In this document: positions 12,101 to 21,561 of the stretch, piece by piece | Position numbering within the stretch: the first letter of the stretch is position 1 | Layout: every line of letters starts with the position of its first letter | Assembly (NCBI GenBank): GCA_002197995.1 | Contig: NGZR01000004.1 | Location: forward strand, 5,518,001 to 5,582,000 | From: Gaeumannomyces sp. JS-464 | Lineage: Eukaryota > Ascomycota > Sordariomycetes > Magnaporthales > Magnaporthaceae | DNA: 64,000 nt | Direction: 5' to 3' | Notes under the pieces: generated by a model | What the model was told of the DNA's origin: nothing | What the model saw: only the letters and a program-made list of their open reading frames with translations | Database searches by the model: none | Translations under genes and position numbers: made by a program

Positions 12101-12257
12101 CTTTTTTTTTCTCCCCTCGTCGCGAGATACAGCGTGCTAATTCCGGACAAACAGCTTCCGCTTTGCCGCTCTGGTGCCGCTGAGCAACCTCAATCACTCG
12201 GACAACTGGCACATATGGAAGACGCCCGAGATCACGATTCTGCCATACAAGGTCTGA
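9191..12257 (+). CDS. Secreted subtilisin-like serine protease (S8) with PA and Fn3-like domains; frameshifted
   Basis: Extracellular peptidase of family S8, large minor-extracellular-protease (Vpr-like) type. A signal peptide (MRLSGVILCLPLAGVLA) starts at 9191. Introns lie at 9328-9414, 9754-9846, 9911-10001 and 12068-12154. The triad is present: Asp in VAVVDTGVDYNHP, His in VGHGTHVSGIIAG, Ser in SGTSMAA; the oxyanion Asn is in SAGNDG. A protease-associated (PA) domain is inserted between His and Ser (GIALVRRGTCNFV, YILFYNKERS). After the catalytic region comes a C-terminal Fn3-like region, with FPSGTFTVQAGQT and the ending WHIWKTPEITILPYKV. One-base shifts near 9298, 10485, 10895, 11018 and 11395 move the frame while homology continues. 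I read them as sequence errors, although a pseudogene cannot be excluded for this non-essential family. Confidence 0.92.
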
Positions 12258-13397
12258 GGCGGATGCGCAAGTGGCGGCGGGGGCGTTAGTAGTAAACGGG
12301 GGACCATTGGCTCGCCATATTTGTTTACTGTTTGTCGTTTGCAGATGTCACCTGGTTTGTCCTGTGCTGCAGCCGAGGTCTGGATAGATCGATTGCGAGT
12401 CCATGTTGTCGGCATGGTTCATAACTCCCAGTCTCGGCGCCAACAGACTTTTAGCAGTGATGTCGTCGATTGAGCCACGGGTGAATTCGAGGCCTCACCA
12501 TATGCTGCCCTGAACGACCAGACGGACATGGGACCTGGGCCGGCGGGTCGTTCAGGTGGTTGCTAGCGCAGCAGGCAAAACCAGCGACGCGCACGACGGC
12601 GCGCCAGCCAGCACACATTTGCGCTGCGACTATTTTAGCGGCCACGGCTGCATGCAGGAGCTGAGAAGGTGGTGCGGCTGCGCCGCCGCTCACCTTGATA
12701 TGTGATGGAAATTTTGCCGAATCGTCAGATTCCACCTGTCAATCCCGTCCCAGCCTCCAGCCTCCAGCCTCCAGCCTCCAGCCACCTGGCCACCAATCAG
12801 TCCGACCAGAAAAGGCTGACGCTGTGCTTCTCAGGAAATCTCGTCTGGTTGCCGTCATTCCATTCCATTTCCCTGCCTGCCCCTCACTCCCTCCTTTCCC
12901 GGTTCCCCACGTCTGGCTGGTCTGGTTCCGTCCCAAGTCAGCCCACGATTTCTGTGCCGTCTGACAAGAAAAAAAAACCGAATAAGAAAAAAAAATCGAA
13001 TAAAAAAAATAAGAAAAACAAACAACCTCGGTCCTCCCGTCGTTGAGAAGCTGTGCCGTACGTGCCTGCCGCCTCAATCAACCCAATCCTGCGGGGCGCG
13101 TGCCTTCCCCATCTGGCCAGCGACAGGGACCAACTGAGGGAGCATCCCATTTTCGCCCCGCCGGCGTCCCCAAAATTGAGCTCGCAGCTGGTGGACCAGG
13201 CAGCCTGGCCAGCGCCAACATCGCGTTTGGTCGCTGAACTCCACCTCTGGCAGCCCGCCCAACCGACAGCCTACGCAGCGAGTCTATCTCCGGCTTGCCT
13301 GCTGCCGCTCGACGATTTTCCATGACACGCCCACACAGCCCGCCACTGCTCTCCAGGTGAGGAGGTAGGCTGGTCGGGACGGCCGCCGACAAAATCG
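12258..13397. other. Intergenic region with simple repeats
   Basis: No gene seen. It holds the 3' region of the subtilase, a 7-bp tandem repeat at 12751-12783, a CT-rich stretch, and an A-rich stretch at about 12966-13022 that contains several runs of A. The last few hundred bases are probably the promoter and 5' leader of the F-box gene. Confidence 0.5.
12751..12783 (+). repeat. 7-bp tandem repeat (CCTCCAG)
   Basis: About four and a half perfect copies of CCTCCAG in tandem, in non-coding DNA. Confidence 0.9.
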
Positions 13398-15271
13398 ATG
13401 GACCCAGCTCTGCACCTGCAGCAGCGCATCGCCCAGGGCCTGAGCGACGTCACCCTGTCGCTCCGCAGCTCCTTCAACTCGCTCGTCCTCAGCGGCGCCA
13501 CCACCCCCGGAGCTGCCGGACAGGCCAACAATGCGGCCAGCAACGCAAACGCAAACGCCAACAATCACGCCGCCGCCGCCGCCGCACCCCCAACGACCAC
13601 CCCCGCGACCCCTACCAACAGCAACACCAACGCCCAGACTCCTCCCGCCGCCACCAGCACCGGCGGGGCGACCTCGAGCTCGACCACGGTGCAAAACCCC
13701 CCAGGCGATGGCAGCGCCGCCAACCCTGTCATGACCATGAGCACCGCGCCGACGTTGACCTCGAGAAAGGCCAGCCCGAGCTGGAGCAGCTGCGCCACCG
13801 GCCCTCGTCACAGGGCAGCTCTAGCATTACCGCTGCCTCGGACCCCCGCGGCCACGACACGCCCGCCGACTCTGCCGCCGCCAGCAGCCAAGGCCCGCCC
13901 GAACTCGAACACCAGCGCCAGACACAAGATCGAGGAATCAAACGGCCCCACACAGACGAGGCAGAGGGAGCAGCAGAAACGGGGCCAGCGGCAGAGACGG
14001 CAGCGCAGCAGGAGGGGGAGCTGGCCATGGTGCTGCGGCAGCGGCGGCAGCAACGAGCACCGCTGACGCTGCAGACGCTGCCGCCCGAGGTGCTGATGCT
14101 GGTGATCCGCCAGCTCAACTTTGGTGACATTGAGCGGCTGCGGCGGACCAGCCCATTTCTTCCACGACTTTGCGGCGCCGCGCATGGTGCGCGCGCTGTT
14201 CGGGGCGGCCGAGCTGCGCCGCCTGCTGCTCAGCCACTGCGCGTCATGCCTGGCCTACGACGAGGACAAGTCGGGCCTGCTGCTGGCCAGCACCATGCAC
14301 CGCGACTACCCGCTGTGCGCACGCTGCGTCGACTGCGCCGTGGCCGCGCGCGACGAGCGCCTCGTCGTCGGCCGCAAGGTCACCATGGGCGACGGCGGCG
14401 GCGTCTGGGTCTGCCGCTGGTGCGGCTGGCCCGTCGTGACCGACGCCGCCCTCGGCCACGCCCAGTTCCACCGCGCTTGCTACGGCGCCTACAACGACAG
14501 CCTGCTCTTCTTTTCCTGCTCGGCTGGGTCCAGGTCGGCCTGGGCATCGTCGCCGGCGCCCTGGCCTGGAGGTACTATCGCGACGAGATCACCGTCTTTG
14601 CCCCGACCGTCACCTCCTTCATCCTGCTCTGGGTGTGCTTTTTCATACTCGTGCTCCGTGGAAAATGCCTCCGGACGTATCACTGGACCCTCTTGGTCGA
14701 AGCTCTCGTGCTCTGCCTCTGGGTCCTGCCCCTACATTACATCGTTTCTTTGTATGTGATCGTGCCCCACGACCAATTGCCAAGGAGCACGATGGCGTGC
14801 TTGATTATATTTTTGCTCAATGCGTGCGTCGCCCGCCCCCTTTCTCCCTCTTTAATTTCCCTTCGCGACGCATCGGAGGAATCTCCTCGCTAACCTTGTT
14901 TGTTCATCATCTACAGACTATTCCGGCTGCTGAATGTCCTTGGCAACGTTATCCTCATGTGCGAGTACCAGCGGACGAACCACTACTTGCCCAAACGCAT
15001 GATACCGTTTTGGAGGCGCATCACGAACCCCCTGGCCGACGCCCTCATCTTCTGGACCTACCCGCAATCCGTCGAACAAAAGTACCCTCCCATTGGGGCT
15101 AAGTGGCCCCTGCTGGGAAATCTCTTTTCCTCTTTTTGTCCATCGACACCAACATCATATTTCGTCCCTCTGGCTGGTTGGGCTCGTCATCAAAAACCAT
15201 GCATACCACCTACCAGCGTTTCTTTGCGTTTTGTTTTTTGTTGCTTGCTAAATAATCTCGGTGGATCCTGA
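13398..15271 (+). CDS. F-box protein with cysteine-rich segment and C-terminal membrane spans; frameshifted
   Basis: Probable SCF substrate-receptor-like protein anchored in a membrane; the substrate is unknown. The order is: an N-terminal Ala/Asn/Thr-rich disordered region of about 200 residues; an F-box (LTLQTLPPEVLMLVIRQL, then NFGDIERLRRTSPFF and HDFA); and a cysteine-rich segment with CASC, CARCVDC and CRWCGWP pairs that could bind zinc. Several hydrophobic spans follow (WVQVGLGIVAGALAW, FAPTVTSFILLWVCFFILV, ALVLCLWVLPLHYIVSLYV, MACLIIFLLNA). An intron at 14824-14916 joins FLLNA to LFRLLNVLGNVILM. Frame changes near 13763, 14160 and 14512 each restore sensible protein. The last 40 residues before the stop at 15271 look unnatural, so the true end is uncertain. 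Confidence 0.75.
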
Positions 15272-15722
15272 ATACGGGCAGGAAGATTATAAAGTCATGA
15301 TGATGGATTAACATGGCGCCAGGAAAATTGGAATGGGCAGGGTCGGGTTTGGTTGGGAAGGAATATTGCCAGGAATAAACAGGACATTGTTATTATGGAT
15401 CAGGTTATGGCCTGCAGCATTGTTGGAGATGGCTGTTTGCCGAGCCACGCGCGGGGAAAAAACGTGAGGTGCTCATATTGCAGCGGATAATATACACATT
15501 TCGACTCTTGCTCGTCTGCGTTTGAGGCCAAAGGATATGGTGCTTTCTATCACTCGCCTGATGAGAATGTATCTGCCCTGATTCATGGTGGCAAGACACA
15601 AAGATTAGGGAGGAAGTGTGGGTGGAACAAGACAGAGGAGGGTTAAGACGGAGGGTTTGGTGTGACAGCCCTAGCCCCATTTATGTGGCGGATCACACCC
15701 ACACCTTCAACAAGCTTGATAT
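15272..15722. other. Intergenic, nothing recognised
   Basis: This 451-bp stretch between the F-box gene and the tRNA shows no coding potential or repeats. It probably holds the 3' UTR and polyadenylation region of the F-box gene. Confidence 0.5.
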
Positions 15723-15810
15723 CTCTCCTTGGTGTAGTTGGTTTATCACGTTCGACTGTAATTGTCAAATTGTTATCGAAAGGTCCCTAGTTCGATTCTG
15801 GGAGGGGAGA
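15723..15810 (+). tRNA. tRNA-Tyr (GTA anticodon) with a 13-nt intron
   Basis: The acceptor stem CTCTCCT (15723-15729) pairs completely with AGGGGAG (15803-15809, one T-G wobble), followed by discriminator A. The C1-G72 pair is the identity pair of eukaryotic tRNA-Tyr. The D arm is GTGTAGTTGGTTTATCAC (A box). The anticodon stem TTCGA/TCGAA closes a 20-nt loop, which reads as CTGTAA, a 13-nt intron and A. The variable loop is AGGTC. The T stem CCTAG/CTGGG flanks loop TTCGATT (B box). An intron directly 3' of position 37 is characteristic of nuclear tRNA-Tyr genes in fungi. Confidence 0.93.
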
Positions 15811-16406
15811 CATCCTTTTTGGCTGCTGTTGGGGCTGGTTTGGCAGTGTGCGAGGCTTTGGCTACCAGCCTCCTTTTTTCTTTTTCGTATCTCTTGCATG
15901 CTTAGTCTTCCCTGGGTGTTTTTTCCTTCCCCCTTTTTTTTTTTCTTTTTTCGCTTTTATTTTTTGCATGCACAAGCGACTTTGGAGGGAGCTAGTGCGC
16001 ACCTGCGTCATGTAACATCGATGACAGCCTCAAACGCACAAAGGTGTCCGACGAGGAGACCCGGGCAAGACATTCAAATAACGAAAAAAAGAAATGCACG
16101 ACTACCCAGATGGAGATATACGTGGCAAATGCGGGCACAAAAAAGGCCGCCTCGGGCAGACTCGATAAATGAGCGTGCTGTAAGTGGCCTTCTTCCAGTG
16201 CCCCTTGCCAGACATAGTGAACATGGAGCAGAGTTTTAGCGCCCGACAGTCTGCATTGCGTGTCAAGCTTGTAAATTCTCCAGCTACAAAAACCTCCAAG
16301 AAAAACGCCTGTCGCAATGATTCGCCTTGAGAGAAAACGCAAAGAAGCCCAGGTAGTCACATGAAGCCAAAGGCGGGCTCGTCCCGTCCATAGCCCATCC
16401 CAAGTG
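15811..16406. other. Intergenic 3' region
   Basis: T-rich stretch (runs near 15875-15965) between the tRNA and the 3' end of the minus-strand PAN-like gene. It likely contains that gene's 3' UTR. No gene is supported. Confidence 0.5.
15816..15820 (+). terminator. RNA polymerase III terminator of tRNA-Tyr
   Basis: A run of five T begins six bases after the tRNA 3' end, the usual Pol III stop signal. Confidence 0.75.
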
Positions 16407-18414
16407 TCACTTAGAAATAACAACACTTCGTCTCCAGCCCGCCCACGGAAGCTCTGTCCTGTCGTCGGGGAGCACGCGCATTTTCATGGCGGCCATGTCG
16501 GCCAGCAGGAACTTCTGCTCGGCCGCCTCGGAGCCCCAGAGCGGCGCGGGCTGGTGCGGCCGCGGCGGCTGCCCACCCGGCTCGGCGCCCGACGGCATCT
16601 CGTACTCGGGCCCGTAGCCCTGGTAGCCCTCGCGCACCGGCAGCTCCGAGGCCGAGGCGACGCCGCCGACCAGCGACGCCGACGACACCGGGCCCGGCCC
16701 CGTGGCGCTCCAGGGCGACACCATGCTCTCGTGGCCCGTGGGCGTGTTGTCGGACCCGCCCGCGGTGCTGAGCGGTCCCGTCCATGCCCGCTCCGGCTTT
16801 TGCGGCGGCGTCGCCGGCCTGTGTTCGCCGCCCGCTTGCTGCTGTTGCTGCTTGCAGCTGTCGAGGATGAACTGCTGCTGCTGCCGGAGGTAGCTGGACA
16901 CGTGCGCTAGGCCCGGCGGCGTGTCGTTTGTGCCCTCGGTGCCCTCGCTGGCCGCCGCGCCCCTCGCGCCGCTGCCGGCGCTGCGGACGCTCCGGCGGGT
17001 CCGGGGTTCCTCGTGCTCGCGGTTGGATCGCCGCTGCTGCTGCCCTCTGCATTCGCTGGTGCGGCGGCGGCGGCGGCCTGTTGTCGATCGGACTGGTAGC
17101 TGCTCCCGCGCGTGGGCGGGCCAAGCCGCGACTCGGAACCGAGCCGCGCCGGCGATGAGGCACCGCCGCCGCCGTCGGTAGAGCCGCTGGCGGCCTCGAG
17201 CTTGCGCTCCTCGACCTCGCGGGCCCGCTGCCGCAGCTGTCGCCGCTGCTCAAAGTACCAGATGGCGACGGCGCCGGCGCCGATCAGGATGACGCCCAGC
17301 GCGGCGCCTACGCCGATGCCTGCCTTGGCGTCGCCGCTGAGCCCGCCCCCGTTCGTGGAGGCTGCGGGGGCGTCGGTAGCGAGCTGGGGTTGGGGCGCGG
17401 CGCCCGTGCCGCGCTGGGAAGGGTCCTCGACGGCGACGCGCCAGGCGGGCGCGTAGTTGGGGTCGCCGATGGAGCGCTTCATGAAGCAGGTGAAGACGCC
17501 GCGGTAGTCGCCCCAGCCGACGGCGGTGCAGCCCGTCTTGTCCGAGGCGCAGCGCGCGATGCAGTCGTTGGTGTTGGCCGACGGCAGGCTCCGGATGTCG
17601 TAGGCGCCAAAGTCGGAGCTGTAGTCGCGCCCGCACAGCACCACGTACCGCTTGGCCGTCACCGGCTCCGTGTACACGGTCCGGTTGTCGCTGGGGCAGT
17701 TGATGAAGGCGTCCGACGGCCCGCTCGTCTGCTGCGCCGTCGGGGCGGGGATGTTGGGCGTTGCTCGCTTGCGCTGGTCGCGTGGGCCGATCGTCCTGGT
17801 GCCCGTTGGTGTCTGTCGTCTCGCAGTTCGAGTTCCTTCTCGGCGTCGTCTTTCCTCCTGCCTCTCTCCTCGCCACACAAACCTGTCGCTGTTGGTGCCG
17901 GGCTGGTCCGGATCGGCAAGGGGGCCGAGATTGAACCAGCACTCCTTCTCCTCCCTCTCATCTCCGTCTGGCAGCTGTATCCTCGAAAGCGGGACGACCA
18001 GCTGGCCCGAAAACGGCAGAGCTTTTTGTATGCTCTCTGGGCGCAGGTGGGCATGTTAGTGAGCCAGGAAGGCTAGGCCGCCGCTGCGTGATATCTGCAG
18101 CTGGAACAAGCACACATACCTTGTCTTGGGCTGGCCGGGTCACACCAGGTGGAGAGGACGGGCCAGGCAAAGGGCGACGTGTACGTTACATTAACCACGT
18201 CTTCGGGCGCGAAGGCCTGCCCCGCGGGAGAAGAAAAGGTGACGACAGTGGCTGCCGGGGCGCCATCGCTGCTCGAGACGGTGGCAGCGCCGACGCCAGC
18301 GCTACACGCAGCCACGGCGATGGCAAGAGAAAAGCCGGAGCGGGGTGTGACGGAGCATGGTCGAAACCTTGCGGCTCCGTCTCCTAGTCTAGACCTGGCG
18401 GCCCTCGCCATCAT
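16407..18414 (-). CDS. Single-pass membrane protein with PAN/Apple-like ectodomain
   Basis: Type I membrane protein of unknown role, probably at the cell surface. From the start at 18414 there is a signal peptide (SGFSLAIAVAACSAGVGA) and a small ectodomain (VVNVTYTSPFAWPVLSTWC). An intron starts with GTATGTG near 18124 and ends with CAG before AGAGCATACAAAAAGC. The ectodomain continues to ECWFNLGPLADPDQPGTNSD. A PAN/Apple-like cysteine domain follows (CGRDYSSDFGAYDI, NDCIARCASDKTGCTAVGW, CFMKRS), then a transmembrane helix (AGIGVGAALGVILIGAGAVA), a basic juxtamembrane segment and a Gln/Pro/Ser-rich cytoplasmic tail ending WRRSVVISK. The frame changes near 17000-16915, and the stretch around 17770-17880 reads poorly, so an indel or further intron is likely there. 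The family is recognised only at domain level. Confidence 0.72.
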
Positions 18415-20112
18415 GCCGGGATGCCGGGATGCCGGGGAAAGGCGAGAGAGTCGCGAATGGTGGTGCTGTGCACCGGCACACACTCGTTTTGCCCCAGCCT
18501 GGGCCGGCTAGTCTCCAAAATCTCTATATAGCGATGAAGAGAGTCGAGGTAACGCGCTCTGGCGGGGTGTAGGATGCGAGATATCAGGGAAATTACGAAG
18601 GCCGTCAGGGCGGTGAGGATGAGGTGATTGGGGCGGAAAGGATAGAGGGACGGAGGGTATCGTGAGAGGTAAAGGACGGGGGGGGGGGGGGGGGGGGGGG
18701 GGGCCAGCCCAGGCTGGCCAGAGGTGACAAGGGGCACAGCACAGCCTGATCAGTCTCAATGGGCGGGTTGCTGACATCTGTCTGCACCACACACGCAATA
18801 TTGTGCACAGAATGCAACGGCGGGCTGCAATCGACTCCTCGACGGCCAAGCTCATCAGCCGAGGAGCCAAGGGGGAAATTCATCGAGTGCCGCACAACTG
18901 GAAACCCCCAACAATTCTCTGTTATGCAGCCCCAGCCGACTAGCACCGTCCTCTTTCGGGCTAGCTCAGGCCCAGGCGACACTGTCCCCCGCTGTTCCAG
19001 CCCCGACCCTCCCCGACGGCCGGGGTTATTAATATCCCAAGCCCTCCCTCTTGATATCGGGACGCCACTGGATGAGCAGTATTGGGCCTGTCGGGCTGCC
19101 CGTCTGACCGTCGACGGAGCACGCGAGGGCTCTTGCAGCTTGAGCTTGCATTTTGCATCTGCGTTATCTGCATGGCGGTCGGGCGAGGGCAGAGAGACGC
19201 GATCCAGGCTGGCATTTGATGATCGAGACGATCGAGGACGCCCAGCGTCAATGCCCAGGCTTTGCTTGATTGTGGCTGGGGTCGTGGAGAAGTTCAAATC
19301 CCGACGCTGAAAGTCGAGTCAGGCTCGGTTGCCCTCCGCAGGATTCCATCCGTCCTCTCATCGCAGTAATGTGGGGGCCGTCTCTTCGCAAAGGCGTGTG
19401 GGTGGGGCGGCCCGAAAAATCTGTCTGGCGGCTGATCTTACTCAGCGCCCGCCATCCATCTCGACTTTTTCCATTCTTCCGCTGCATTCCTCAAAGGCTG
19501 GCTGGCCTCACACCAGGCTCTCTCCTCAGCAGGCAGCAAGCAGCAAGGGCGACACGATTCGACACGACAGCGTGCTAGCGTCCAAACGCCTGGAGCGCCC
19601 GTCTGCATAACCCAAAAACCTTATCTTCCCCTCGGTGCCCCGTCCGAGGGTCCAGCAAGCGGCCGCGATCTACGCAGATTGCGATTGGCTTTACCCTGGG
19701 AGATGGACCTGCCCCAGCGGCCCACCGCGCCCACCACCCCTGAGCAACCCCTGCAGACAACAAGCTCTCCTGGTCCGTGCTGTTGACCGCCATAATGATT
19801 GGCCGAGTCGTCTAGCGCATCTTCGCTGGGAAGGGACTTGACGCCACGCCAGCTCGTCCAATCATGGCTCGTCTTGCTAGCAGAGTCGACGGCGTCTCGA
19901 CAGCCAGCCTCGCCAGCCTGCATCGACATACACAGCAGTATCCTTGGATGCCTTGGATATCGTGAACATAACATTGTGATTTCATCTCCGCTGTGCTTCC
20001 TTTGATATGCATCTAGGGGGGGGGTATCTATACATCCCATACACGATCGTCTCTGCCTCTCCCGCCTTCATATGCGTACATCCGTCCACCACCCAAAACT
20101 GCCCACTGTCCC
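18415..20112. other. 1.7-kb intergenic region with a 26-base G tract
   Basis: Contains the promoter of the PAN-like gene on its left and the 3' region of the rhodopsin-like gene on its right. A G26 tract lies at 18678-18703. No open frame here has a recognisable domain. A B-box-like GTTCAAATCCC near 19292 has no matching tRNA stem. Confidence 0.5.
18678..18703 (+). repeat. Poly-G tract, 26 bases
   Basis: Uninterrupted run of G in intergenic DNA. Its exact length is doubtful, as such runs are poorly resolved by sequencing. Confidence 0.85.
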
Positions 20113-21561
20113 TCATCGCCTTCCTCTCTTGGGCACGTTTTCCCACGGCCGTTTTGTTGCCACATCACACCTGCCCTTGCACCCTCCTCCCTTGATGGGG
20201 TCTGGCCCGACCGTGACCTTGGTCTCGCGGGTGACAACAATGACGCCCGCCCCTCCAGCCTCGTCCTTGGTGCTGCCGTCGCGGCTCTCCCTATTGCTGT
20301 TGCTATCGCCGCCGGGGTTGCCGCTTGAGGCGTTCTCCTTGCCCTCGCGCAGTTGCTGCGTCGACTCGGTCGCCAGCCGTGACAGCCTCGTCTTGCTAGT
20401 CTGCGAGCCGCCCCCGATCGTCACCAGGACCGTGGCGTCGCCTTTTCCCTCTTCCATTCCAGCCTCGGCGTCGCCCTGATTGTTGGCGTGGTAGGACCTT
20501 CCGATCGAGCGCCGGACCCGCCCTGGCAGCTGTGACTCGGCCGCAATCTTGGCTACGTTGGGAACGCACAGCACGAAGAAGCCCGCCGTCAGTTCGCCCC
20601 AGGTCCAGAAGAAGAGCGGGCTGATGAAGTACGTGTGGTCTTCCTCGTGCGAGTAGCGCACAGTCTCGACCAGGCGGAAGCTAGCAGCACCGCAAGCGCT
20701 GTTTCGTACATCGTTTTGTCAGCTCACTTGCCCATCCTTGCTCTTCACATGGTTGCTGGCTGCCAACCCTCGCCGTCACTTACATCATGCCCACCCCAAA
20801 GATGACCGAGACGCCCAGCTTCTTGCGCCACGTTAGGCGCAGGTTCCAGATTATCCGCTGCGGCAGCACCACCATGGCGAAAGAGGTGACGACCTGCACG
20901 ACCGACGAGGCCAACATGACTTCAGAGAGGTCGAAGCACTTTGGAGCGTTGGCTCCAGTGGTGCAGTTGATGTTGATCAAGATGGTGCAGAGGGTGCCCC
21001 AGATGCACTGGATCGCACTCAGCACAACGCATGCCCACCAGAACGGGCTGTTTCGGCGCTCCGACACCACCAGGACCCGCGACCAGTCGAGCAGAATGGC
21101 CGTCTTGACAAGCGGCAACGACACCGAGTAGAAGCTGGCGTAAAGCAAGATAAGTTTGTACGCATGCGGCAGGTCGCGGATCCGGAGATCCCACTGGTGC
21201 ACGTAGTACCCGGGAGACCACGTGAACGCGTAGCCCGCGTACGCCGTGCCGATAAACGCGACAAACGACAGGAGCGTCAAGACTGGGCGGCAGGCACACC
21301 CGTTAGCTTGAACTTCGGCAGGGGAAAGCCGGTCCCTGTGCGTTTACTTACCTTCTTCTTTGTGCAGCCTCCTCTCCACCACGTCCGCACATAAATGCGC
21401 AGTAACACGCAGATGGTCGTGATGACGGTGCAGGTGATCATGACTCCCCACGCCAGCTGGTTTTCGTTCTTCGGGTTGCCGAACTGCGGCGTCACGCCCG
21501 GCGGCGGCGCCATGGCGGGTCCGTTGGGGCCGGCGGCCAGGAGCACCGGAGATAGGAACAT
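20113..21561 (-). CDS. Fungal rhodopsin-like (PTH11-type) seven-span integral membrane protein
   Basis: Member of the fungal rhodopsin-like integral membrane family related to PTH11 receptors; the ligand is unknown. The start chosen is at 21561 (MFLSPVLLAAGPNGPAM). Exon 1 runs to 21352, exon 2 from 21282 to 20784, exon 3 from 20698 to the stop at 20113. Hydrophobic spans include LAWGVMITCTVITTICVLL, TLLSFVAFIGTAYAGYAF, LPLVKTAILLDW, FWWACVVLSAIQCIWGTLC, VVQVVTSFAMVVLPQ and LFFWTWGELTAGFFVL. The family pattern IWNLRLTWRKKLGVSVIFG-VG and the Cys pair in the NINCTTGANAPKC loop are present. The joint of exon 1 to exon 2 is one base out of phase, so an indel or a slightly different splice site is needed. 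The cytoplasmic tail is Ser/Gly-rich and not conserved. Confidence 0.8.

Noticed and set aside
19280..19310. B-box-like GTTCAAATCCCGAC
   Set aside because: The flanking bases do not form a T stem or acceptor stem, so it is not a tRNA.
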